Positions 1 through 4,807 of a stretch of 7,970 bases of DNA are shown piece by piece; the stretch's first letter is position 1; every line of letters starts with the position of its first letter. The stretch is from the NCBI GenBank assembly GCA_964568925.1, contig CAZMSJ010000029.1, positions 1 through 7,970 on the forward strand. Direction: 5' to 3'. This DNA is from CAYQUL01 sp964568925 (GTDB lineage Bacteria > Patescibacteriota > Microgenomatia > UBA8517). The notes under the pieces were generated by a model. The model was not told where the DNA came from. It did no database searches and worked only from the letters and a program-made list of their open reading frames with translations. The position numbers and the translations under genes are program-made.

Positions 1-10
1 GATACGTTGC

Positions 11-39
11 TTGAAAGCACTGTAGTATATCAGTACAAT
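11..39 (+). promoter_or_regulatory. sigma70-type promoter of folD, predicted leaderless start
   Basis: A -35 box TTGAAA (11-16) and a -10 box TACAAT (34-39) are separated by exactly 17 bp. The folD ATG begins at 47, only 7 nt after the -10 box, where transcription would normally begin. There is no Shine-Dalgarno in the gap. The mRNA is therefore inferred to start at or within a base or so of the start codon. Confidence 0.75.
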
Positions 40-46
40 CCTAACT

Positions 47-907
47 ATGGCTGATTATCCAATTGTCTTTGACGGCAAAGAATATGCACGAAAAGAAGAA
101 AAAGAACTTGGTGACAAGTTGTTTGATATTAAAAAACGAGGTGTAGAGTTTTACCCAAAACTTGCAGTGATGTTAATTGGGGATAATGAAGCAAGTAAGT
201 TGTATGTCAAAATGAAAAAGGAGGCCTGTGAGCGAGTAGGCGTTCGTTTTGAACTCTTCAGTGTTCCAACTATCCAGAGAGACAGTAACTACATTATTCA
301 GTTAATTCGAGCCATTAATGCTGACCCTACTATTCATGGTCTTTTGGTACAGCTTCCATTGCCTGAAAAGTATAAAAAGGACAAAGAGAGAATTCTCTCT
401 GCTATTGCCCCTGAGAAAGACGTTGATGGGTTAACTGAAAACTCTCCCTTTTTGCCAGCAACGGCCCAGGCTGTGATGACAATCGTTTCACTTGCAGAAA
501 AACAGGTACAACTTCCAGAGAAACCAACTGCCTTTGTTGTTGGTTCAAAAGGGATGGTAGGGAAGGCAGTTATGAAAGCCTTCAAAGAGCGGGGAATTCA
601 GGTAGATGGTTTTGACATTGAAGACTACCAATACAAGCTCACAAAGGTGTCTGTTAACCTCACTTCAACTGCAGATATCTTGGTAACTGCAACTGGAACC
701 CCATTCCTCATTCGAAATAGACATGTGAAGCCCCATGCCATTGTTATTGATGTTGGGTCACCAAAAGGGGATGTTGAGTTTGAAGGAGCCTCAAAAAGAG
801 CAGATTTTATAACCCCAGTTCCTGGTGGTGTTGGCCCTGTTACCGTTTTGAGCCTCATTCAAAACGTAGTGAAGGCTGCTTCTACCCAAGAAAAGTTGAC
901 AATTTAG
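47..907 (+). CDS. folD: Bifunctional methylenetetrahydrofolate dehydrogenase / methenyltetrahydrofolate cyclohydrolase (FolD)
   Basis: FolD interconverts 5,10-methylene-THF, 5,10-methenyl-THF and 10-formyl-THF with NADP in the cytosol, feeding purine and formyl-Met-tRNA synthesis. The 286-residue length is normal. Visible motifs are ASKLYVKMK (residues 49-57, with the catalytic Tyr53 and Lys57 of the YxxxK motif), VQLPLP (101-106, Gln102), KDVDG (124-128), a Rossmann-type VVGSKGMVG (164-172), DVGSPKGDV and the C-terminal PVPGGVGPVT (257-266). Two parts are unusual: the loop after DVDG is about 9-10 residues shorter than in E. coli FolD and the PCTPxG signature reads PATAQA, while the usual GRSxxVG reads GSKGMVG. 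The catalytic residues are kept, so activity is likely but cofactor or folate contacts may differ. ATG 47 is chosen because the promoter ends just before it. The 3' end carries the -35 box of the next gene, and no terminator follows. Confidence 0.93.
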   Translation: MADYPIVFDGKEYARKEEKELGDKLFDIKKRGVEFYPKLAVMLIGDNEASKLYVKMKKEACERVGVRFELFSVPTIQRDSNYIIQLIRAINADPTIHGLLVQLPLPEKYKKDKERILSAIAPEKDVDGLTENSPFLPATAQAVMTIVSLAEKQVQLPEKPTAFVVGSKGMVGKAVMKAFKERGIQVDGFDIEDYQYKLTKVSVNLTSTADILVTATGTPFLIRNRHVKPHAIVIDVGSPKGDVEFEGASKRADFITPVPGGVGPVTVLSLIQNVVKAASTQEKLTI

Positions 908-924
908 CCTCAATAGAGTATACT
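896..924 (+). promoter_or_regulatory. consensus promoter of the 130-residue protein gene, overlapping the folD 3' end
   Basis: A perfect TTGACA (896-901) lies inside the last folD codons, followed after 17 bp by TATACT (919-924). The predicted start near 931 leaves a leader of about 35 nt with AAGGAG (951-956) 9 nt before ATG 966. This is one of the strongest-looking promoters in the window. Confidence 0.8.
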
Positions 925-965
925 ATAAGGTAGTTAATCTGTGGATATTTAAGGAGTTCTTACAA

Positions 966-1358
966 ATGACAAGCCAAAATGTTTCGAAAGTAACATTTCC
1001 CGCCATTGATTGTTATGAGGTTGTAACAATCTATCGTGAATTGATACAAGCTTTGTCACTTATTGATGTCAGGGTTCGATCTGTCACAGTAAAGTTTGAA
1101 CCTGCGATGCAAGTAGAATATTGGAGAGGAAATTTGCACATCAAGGGAAAGGGGATGCCGGTATTTTTCACGATATATCCTTTTACCGACCTTCTCCCAA
1201 ATGGAGAACATTCGCCGAACTTGCGAAATCTGGTAACACTTGAGATGTCCTCTGACGACTCGGTGCCATTTAATCTTTGTAAAGATACCGCTAAGGCTTT
1301 CAAAAGCAATATTACTGAAAATTTTCGTCATTTGGCGAAAAGTGCGGTATGGTCATAG
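966..1358 (+). CDS. Uncharacterised 130-residue soluble protein
   Basis: I do not recognise this protein. It appears cytosolic: there is no signal peptide or long hydrophobic run, and alternating hydrophobic stretches (around VRSVTVKFEPAMQVEYW, residues 38-54, and GMPVFFTIYPF, about 63-73) suggest a beta-rich core flanked by helices, an N-terminal one around residues 15-32 and a C-terminal one around 105-128. There are two cysteines (in DCYEV and NLCKD) but no metal-binding cluster. Gene reality is well supported: a consensus promoter, AAGGAG at 951-956 with 9-nt spacing to ATG 966, and a strong terminator shortly after the TAG. It stands alone between folD and the rpsB unit, so context gives no functional clue. 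The promoter and ribosome-binding site suggest substantial expression. Function is unknown. Confidence 0.8.
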   Translation: MTSQNVSKVTFPAIDCYEVVTIYRELIQALSLIDVRVRSVTVKFEPAMQVEYWRGNLHIKGKGMPVFFTIYPFTDLLPNGEHSPNLRNLVTLEMSSDDSVPFNLCKDTAKAFKSNITENFRHLAKSAVWS

Positions 1359-1384
1359 GTTTTTTTATCTAGTTATTAGGTGTA

Positions 1385-1417
1385 AAGGTGGGGAAAAACT
1401 CCCCACCTTGTTTTTTT
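1385..1417 (+). terminator. rho-independent terminator after the 130-residue protein gene
   Basis: A perfect 9-bp stem AAGGTGGGG (1385-1393) / CCCCACCTT (1401-1409) with a 7-nt loop is followed by G and seven T residues (1411-1417). The T tract overlaps the -35 box of the rpsB promoter, so termination of one unit and initiation of the next share the same bases. Confidence 0.93.
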
Positions 1418-1436
1418 GCTTCACCTCTAATATAAT
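1408..1436 (+). promoter_or_regulatory. promoter of the rpsB-tsf operon
   Basis: TTGTTT (1408-1413) and a perfect TATAAT (1431-1436) are separated by 17 bp. The -35 box is built from the end of the preceding terminator stem and its T tract. The predicted start near 1443 leaves an unusually long leader of about 84 nt before the rpsB ATG. Confidence 0.75.
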
Positions 1437-1442
1437 CGTGTC

Positions 1443-1526
1443 TACACATACGTAAGGGGTACTCCTGATGAGCCTTCAAAAGCTTCTCCCTCACGTAGCG
1501 GTTTAAGGAGTACAAACATATAAATC
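1443..1526 (+). ncRNA. rpsB leader RNA: candidate structured cis-regulator
   Basis: This 84-nt leader can form two helices. P1 pairs TACGTAAGGG (1449-1458) with CCCTCACGTA (1488-1497), 10 positions with one A-C mismatch. P2 pairs GTACTCCT (1459-1466) perfectly with AGGAGTAC (1506-1513), masking the AAGGAG (1505-1510) that is the only Shine-Dalgarno-like site before rpsB. Because the 5' arm of P2 lies in the P1 loop, both together would be a pseudoknot; the 8-nt linker 1498-1505 makes simultaneous formation geometrically tight, so a switch between states is equally possible. AAGGGGTAC (1454-1462) and AAGGAGTAC (1505-1513) are imperfect direct repeats. AAGGAG lies 16 nt from ATG 1527, much longer than elsewhere in this window. 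S2-mediated feedback on rpsB leaders is known in E. coli; a similar role here is inference. Confidence 0.6.
1468..1506 (+). CDS. Upstream ORF / candidate 12-residue leader peptide of rpsB
   Basis: An ATG at 1468 is preceded by AAGGGG (1454-1459) with 8-nt spacing, the best-placed ribosome-binding site in the rpsB leader. It opens 12 codons, MSLQKLLPHVAV, ending in TAA at 1504-1506. The stop overlaps the AAGGAG upstream of rpsB, and the frame differs from rpsB. The ORF contains the 3' arm of helix P1, so a translating ribosome would open that helix and, on terminating, would sit over the 3' arm of P2. This could couple its translation to reinitiation at rpsB 20 nt downstream. There is no run of one amino acid, so classical amino-acid attenuation is not suggested. 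Peptide production is unproven; chance occurrence of so short an ORF is possible, but the ribosome-binding site and stop position argue against it. Confidence 0.45.
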   Translation: MSLQKLLPHVAV

Positions 1527-2363
1527 ATGTCACAAACAATTTCTCTCGAAAAAATGGTTGAAGCTGGTGCTCACTTTGGTCACCAGATGCGACGATGGAA
1601 TCCACAAATGCGAGATTACCTTCATTCTGTTAAGGATGGAGTTTTCGTGTTTGATTTAGTTAAAACAGGTGAGCTTCTTGAAGAAGCTTTGAATGTTTTG
1701 ACTGATGCTTCAAAAAACGGAAAGACAATCTTGATTGTTGGAACAAAGAAACAGGTTAAGGAAGCTACAAAGGCTTTGGCTAAGGAAACTGGAATTTTCT
1801 CAGTTACAGAGCGATGGCTTGGTGGAACATTCACTAACTTCGGTCAAATCAAGCGATCTGTCACAAAGCTTACAGACACTAAAGCTAAGCTTGCAACCGG
1901 TGGATATGCAGATTTTACTAAAAAAGAAAGACTCTTAATCGCTCGTGATGTTGAAAAGTTAGAGCGAATGTTTGGTGGTCTCGTTGGAATGAACAAACTT
2001 CCAGATGTCATGCTTGTTATTGATACTCACCGAGAACAGAGTGCTGTAACTGAAGCTCGACGAATGAAGATCCCAACAATTGGAGTCGTTGATTCAAATG
2101 GAGATGCTTCTGACGTTGATTACCCAATCCCAATGAATGATGATGCATCAACTGCACTTGAGTATGTATTAGGACTCTTTGAAGGTGCTATTCTTGAAGG
2201 ACAGGGACGAACAAAGACAGTTGTCGAAGCACCAAAGACTGCAATCAAGAAAGAGAAAAAGGAAAAGGTAGCTAAAGAAGTAGTAACAGAGGAAAAGACA
2301 GAAGTTGTTGAAGAGAAAAAGGCTACAAAAAAGAAAGCAGCTAAAAAGGTTGCTGCAAAATAA
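1527..2363 (+). CDS. rpsB: 30S ribosomal protein S2 (uS2)
   Basis: S2 joins late in 30S assembly and bridges head and body near the mRNA exit and S1 site. The family signature AGAHFGHQMRRWNPQM lies at residues 13-28, followed by ERWLGGTFTNF, the KLPDVMLVIDTHRE segment and EARRMKIPTIGVVDSNGD. The 278-residue length exceeds the usual 230-260 because of a lysine/glutamate/alanine-rich tail (about residues 229-278) with KKEKKEK and KKAAKK runs, probably disordered and RNA-binding. ATG 1527 is the only start that fits the family N-terminus; an in-frame extension is blocked by TAA 1521-1523. AAGGAG is 16 nt away, an unusual spacing. Arginine is encoded by CGA in 10 of 12 cases, including conserved positions. 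It is followed after 8 nt by tsf. Confidence 0.97.
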   Translation: MSQTISLEKMVEAGAHFGHQMRRWNPQMRDYLHSVKDGVFVFDLVKTGELLEEALNVLTDASKNGKTILIVGTKKQVKEATKALAKETGIFSVTERWLGGTFTNFGQIKRSVTKLTDTKAKLATGGYADFTKKERLLIARDVEKLERMFGGLVGMNKLPDVMLVIDTHREQSAVTEARRMKIPTIGVVDSNGDASDVDYPIPMNDDASTALEYVLGLFEGAILEGQGRTKTVVEAPKTAIKKEKKEKVAKEVVTEEKTEVVEEKKATKKKAAKKVAAK

Positions 2364-2371
2364 CTATTTCT

Positions 2372-2830
2372 ATGGCATTTAGTGCAGAACTCATCAAAAA
2401 ACTACGAGAAGAAACAGGAGCTCCTGTTGTGCGTGTCAAAAAGCTTCTTGATGAAATGAACAACGATGAAAAAAAGGTTCGAGAAATCTTGATGAAAGAA
2501 GGTTTTGAGAAGATGGAGAAGAGAAGTGACCGAGAAACTTCAGAAGGACGAGTTGTTGCCTACACCCATCACACTGGTAAAGTTGCTGCAATGGTTGAGC
2601 TTCTTTGTGAAACAGATTTCGTTGGACGAAATGAGCTTTTTATGGAACTCGCTAAAAGTATTGCACTTCAAATCGTTTCTATGAACCCATCTGACCGTGA
2701 TGAACTTTTAGCACAAGAGTTTATTAAAGACACCAGTAAGACAATTGAAGAATTAATTAAAGAAGTTACTTCTAAGACCGGTGAAGTTATTCGCCTTGGT
2801 CGCTTTGTCCGAATGGAAATCGGCAAATAA
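2372..2830 (+). CDS. tsf: Elongation factor Ts, minimal form
   Basis: EF-Ts exchanges GDP for GTP on EF-Tu. The N-terminal UBA-like domain is clear (residues 1-45, with LREETGAPVVRVKKLLDE replacing the usual LREKTGAGMMDCKKAL). The EF-Tu-contacting motif follows as ELLCETDFVGRNELF (76-90; TDFV 81-84). At 152 residues it is about half of E. coli EF-Ts (283), with only one core subdomain and no coiled-coil or second subdomain; shortened forms are known, for example in Thermus. The end IRLGRFVRMEIGK resembles the normal family C-terminus, so this is compaction rather than truncation by mutation. The gene lies 8 nt after rpsB with no promoter and no Shine-Dalgarno in the gap, so translation is probably coupled to rpsB. 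Confidence 0.94.
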   Translation: MAFSAELIKKLREETGAPVVRVKKLLDEMNNDEKKVREILMKEGFEKMEKRSDRETSEGRVVAYTHHTGKVAAMVELLCETDFVGRNELFMELAKSIALQIVSMNPSDRDELLAQEFIKDTSKTIEELIKEVTSKTGEVIRLGRFVRMEIGK

Positions 2831-2852
2831 AAAAGAGGGGACAAAGCCCCTC
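2829..2852. terminator. shared convergent terminator between tsf and the minus-strand small gene
   Basis: GAGGGG (2835-2840) and CCCCTC (2847-2852) form a perfect 6-bp stem with a 6-nt loop. Read on the minus strand it is followed by six T residues (2834-2829), a textbook intrinsic terminator. Read on the plus strand after tsf it is followed by AATCTT, so it is weaker for tsf. The orientation bias supports a real minus-strand transcript arriving from the right. Confidence 0.8.
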
Positions 2853-2870
2853 AATCTTGCCTCACACCTT

Positions 2871-2960
2871 CTATTTAGTCTTTTTCCCAACTGTTTGCAT
2901 CACAAAAACTGAGATAACTATTAGAATAATGAGTACCCCAAGCCCATTTGCAATCTGCAT
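2871..2960 (-). CDS. Small single-pass membrane protein (29 residues), too short for usual ORF calling
   Basis: On the minus strand ATG (2960-2958) opens 29 codons ending in TAG (2873-2871). The protein begins MQIANGLG, continues with a hydrophobic run of Val/Leu/Ile with Ser and Phe (residues 9-20), and ends VMQTVGKKTK. This is one transmembrane helix with a lysine-rich tail, so by the positive-inside rule the C-terminus should be cytoplasmic. A complete transcription unit surrounds it: TTTACA-17 bp-CATAAT upstream and an oriented intrinsic terminator about 18 nt after the stop. The ribosome-binding site is weak (only GTGGTG about 4 nt before ATG). In-frame TTG starts 12 and 21 nt upstream would add 4 or 7 residues. 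I do not recognise a family. It sits where pyrH is found in many bacteria. It could be a membrane-complex subunit or a toxin-like peptide; neither can be decided. Confidence 0.55.
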   Translation of the reverse strand: MQIANGLGVLIILIVISVFVMQTVGKKTK

Positions 2961-2991
2961 GTGACACCACAATGTTGACAATGAACACGCT

Positions 2992-3020
2992 ATTATGTCT
3001 TATAACGCGTTAAATGTAAA
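2992..3020 (-). promoter_or_regulatory. minus-strand promoter of the 29-residue membrane protein
   Basis: On the minus strand TTTACA (3020-3015) is followed after 17 bp by CATAAT (2997-2992). The predicted start near 2985 leaves a leader of about 24 nt before the ATG at 2960. The promoter is divergent from that of frr, with only 17 bp between the two -35 boxes (3020 and 3038), so the two could compete or share a regulator. Confidence 0.55.
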
Positions 3021-3037
3021 GATAAGCCTTCTCCTAT

Positions 3038-3065
3038 TTGTAATTAGATTTGTTTGCCGTATAAT
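3038..3065 (+). promoter_or_regulatory. promoter of frr
   Basis: A perfect TATAAT (3060-3065) with TTGTAA (3038-3043) 16 bp upstream. The -10 box lies 9 nt before ATG 3075. Transcription would start near 3072, within or just after a GGAGGG at 3067-3072, so that site may not be fully present in the mRNA. Confidence 0.65.
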
Positions 3066-3074
3066 CGGAGGGTA

Positions 3075-3629
3075 ATGAACGAAACTTCAGTAAAGGCAAA
3101 AATGCAGGCATCTATCGATGCATTGCTCACAGAAATTGCTTCAGTTAGAACTGGTCGTGCTACAAGTGCAATGGTTGAGTCTATTCCTGTTAAAGCATAT
3201 GGTGGTGCACAGATTTTAAAGATTATGGAATTGGCTTCAATTACTGTGCCAGATATTGGATTAATTGTTATTGATCCATGGGACAAATCAGTTATTGGTG
3301 AAATTAAACAAGGAATTCTTGCAGCCAATGTTGGTATTAACCCATCAATTGACGGAGAGAAGATTCGTATCGTTGTTCCACCAATGACGACCGAAGATCG
3401 AGAAAAGTATGTAAAGATTTTGCATGCCAAACTTGAGAATGGTCGCGTTGCTATTCGTCAGATTCGTGGTGACTCAATGCACGAGATTAAGAAAGCATTT
3501 GAAACAAAAGAAATTACAGAAGATGACAAATTCTCACAGGAGAAATCACTTCAAGAAATCACTGATTCCTTCATTGCAAAAATCAGTGAAGTTGGCGAGA
3601 AAAAGGAAGTAGAACTTCGTCAAATTTAG
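3075..3629 (+). CDS. frr: Ribosome recycling factor
   Basis: RRF works with EF-G to split post-termination ribosomes and release mRNA. From ATG 3075 the protein has 184 residues, matching the family norm of about 185. The N-terminal helix of domain I carries ASVRTGRAT, domain II carries VIDPWDKS and the GINPSIDGEKIRIVVPPMTTEDRE segment, and the C-terminal helices return to domain I with GRVAIRQIRGDSM, where most relatives have RxxIRRD. A longer reading frame opens at TTG 3054, but it would start upstream of and contain the TATAAT of the promoter and would add seven residues absent from the family, so ATG 3075 is preferred. The spacing to GGAGGG is only 2 nt. In many bacteria pyrH precedes frr; here it does not. 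The gene ends 28 nt before rseP with no terminator, so read-through into rseP is likely. Confidence 0.95.
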   Translation: MNETSVKAKMQASIDALLTEIASVRTGRATSAMVESIPVKAYGGAQILKIMELASITVPDIGLIVIDPWDKSVIGEIKQGILAANVGINPSIDGEKIRIVVPPMTTEDREKYVKILHAKLENGRVAIRQIRGDSMHEIKKAFETKEITEDDKFSQEKSLQEITDSFIAKISEVGEKKEVELRQI

Positions 3630-3641
3630 TCATTTTTATTG

Positions 3642-3650
3642 TGTTACAAT
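3642..3650 (+). promoter_or_regulatory. extended -10 promoter of rseP, predicted leaderless start
   Basis: An extended -10 element TGT-TACAAT occupies 3642-3650 in the 28-nt gap after frr. ATG 3658 begins 7 nt after it, with no Shine-Dalgarno in between. No convincing -35 box is visible, consistent with an extended -10 promoter. Confidence 0.55.
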
Positions 3651-3657
3651 TGTCTAC

Positions 3658-4764
3658 ATGGGTATTATCTTCTTAATTATTACAGCCCTTTTTGTCCTCT
3701 CCTTCTTGGTTGTTATACATGAATTCGGTCATTTTCTTGCCGCAAAAGCAGTTGGTGTGTGGCCTGAAGAATTTGGTATTGGCCTTCCTCCAAAAGTATG
3801 GGGAAAGAAATATAAAGGCACTTTGTGGTCATTAAACGCACTTCCTCTTGGTGGTTTTGTCAGACTTCATGGTGAAGTAGGTACAGACGTTCAAAAGTAT
3901 CCTGAAAAGGCATTTATGAACAAATCTCGACCAGCTCGTGCATTTGTTGCCGTAGCCGGAGTATTCATGAACTTTTTGTATGCAGTTATTGCGTTTTCTT
4001 TCATTTTCTACATCACGGGTATTCCTCAGGGAGTACGAATTAGTGAGATCTCTGAAAACTCTCCAGCTGCCGAGGCAGGCATTACCGTTGGCTCTTTGGT
4101 AACTGCTGTTGATGGAAAAGAACTATATAACCCAGCACTGTTTTCCCAAATTATTGCTGACACCAAAGGACGAGAAACGTCCGTTTCTTTTGTTAATGTA
4201 AATGGAGAGACAACTGTTAAAACATTTGTAATGAGAAGCACACCACCAGAAGGTGAAGGATTGTTTGGAGTGAAATATAGCTACGGTGCAACTGAAGTAC
4301 GACAACCACAAGGGTTTTCTCGTTTCACCGAATCAGTCTATTACGGTGCTCGCCAAACCTTTGATTTTAGTAAGCTTATTTTGTCTGAATTTGGAAAGCT
4401 CATGAAGACTTTGTTTTCAGGACATGTACCACAAGGATTAGCTGGTCCATTGGGAGTTGTTGGGGTAACGGCAGAGGCTGCACGCAATGGCTTTTTAGAT
4501 CTGCTTGGATTCTCAGCCTTAATTTCTATTAATTTGGCAGTAATTAACCTCGTTCCGTTCCCACCACTTGATGGCTCACGAGTATTGTTTTTAGTAATTG
4601 AAATGATTGTTGGAAAAAAGAGACTTCCTGTTTGGGAAGCACGTATTCATCAGGTCGGAATGTACTTTCTCCTAGGGGTCATGCTTCTCTTAACTATTCG
4701 AGAAGTACCAAAGGTGTTTACTGCAGGATCTCTCACAAACTTTGTACAGAGTTTAGTGAAGTAG
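3658..4764 (+). CDS. rseP: RIP (site-2) zinc metalloprotease, RseP/RasP family
   Basis: This polytopic inner-membrane protease cleaves substrates inside the bilayer; relatives release anti-sigma factors or clear signal-peptide remnants. The first transmembrane helix (about residues 3-25) ends in the zinc site HEFGH (21-25; ligands His21 and His25, catalytic Glu22). A second helix spans about 95-120 with MNFLYAV. One PDZ domain follows (about 121-200, with ISENSPAAEAGI and VDGKEL). The third zinc ligand is in NLVPFPPLDGSRV (297-309; Asp305 in the LDG motif), and a last helix lies around 338-358. At 368 residues with one PDZ it resembles Gram-positive forms rather than the 450-residue two-PDZ E. 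coli RseP. The order frr...rseP-proS is typical in bacteria, but uppS, cdsA and dxr are missing here. No cognate anti-sigma factor is in view. Confidence 0.94.
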   Translation: MGIIFLIITALFVLSFLVVIHEFGHFLAAKAVGVWPEEFGIGLPPKVWGKKYKGTLWSLNALPLGGFVRLHGEVGTDVQKYPEKAFMNKSRPARAFVAVAGVFMNFLYAVIAFSFIFYITGIPQGVRISEISENSPAAEAGITVGSLVTAVDGKELYNPALFSQIIADTKGRETSVSFVNVNGETTVKTFVMRSTPPEGEGLFGVKYSYGATEVRQPQGFSRFTESVYYGARQTFDFSKLILSEFGKLMKTLFSGHVPQGLAGPLGVVGVTAEAARNGFLDLLGFSALISINLAVINLVPFPPLDGSRVLFLVIEMIVGKKRLPVWEARIHQVGMYFLLGVMLLLTIREVPKVFTAGSLTNFVQSLVK

Positions 4765-4772
4765 TCGGCAAA

Positions 4773-4801
4773 TAGACAAGGAAGTTTCCTCCCGTTATAC
4801 T
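4773..4801 (+). promoter_or_regulatory. promoter of proS, predicted leaderless start
   Basis: TAGACA (4773-4778) and TATACT (4796-4801) are separated by 17 bp in the 43-nt gap after rseP. The GTG start of proS at 4808 begins 6 nt after the -10 box, so the transcript should begin at or next to the start codon. No Shine-Dalgarno could be present. Confidence 0.75.
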
Positions 4802-4807
4802 AGCGCT

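Noticed and set aside
625..858. Minus-strand frames inside folD, rpsB, rseP and other genes.
   Set aside because: They lie opposite conserved coding sequence, lack promoters or ribosome-binding sites, and have no recognisable protein features.
1240..1455. A 71-codon plus-strand frame overlapping the 130-residue gene and running through the terminator.
   Set aside because: It crosses the terminator hairpin and the rpsB promoter, lacks a ribosome-binding site and lies in another frame of a well-supported gene.
1466..1473. CTGATGAG in the rpsB leader resembles the conserved core of hammerhead ribozymes.
   Set aside because: The required GAAA segment and a cleavable UH site closed by the expected helices are not found nearby; the bases are better explained by the uORF start.
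2871..2960. Reading the small membrane protein as a type I toxin with an antisense antitoxin RNA.
   Set aside because: Size and topology would fit, but no plus-strand promoter with acceptable spacing was found in the overlapping region (TTGCAT at 2895-2900 has no -10 box at 16-18 bp).
3054..3074. TTG start giving a seven-residue longer frr product.
   Set aside because: The extension contains the promoter -10 box and does not match the family N-terminus; ATG 3075 gives the normal length.
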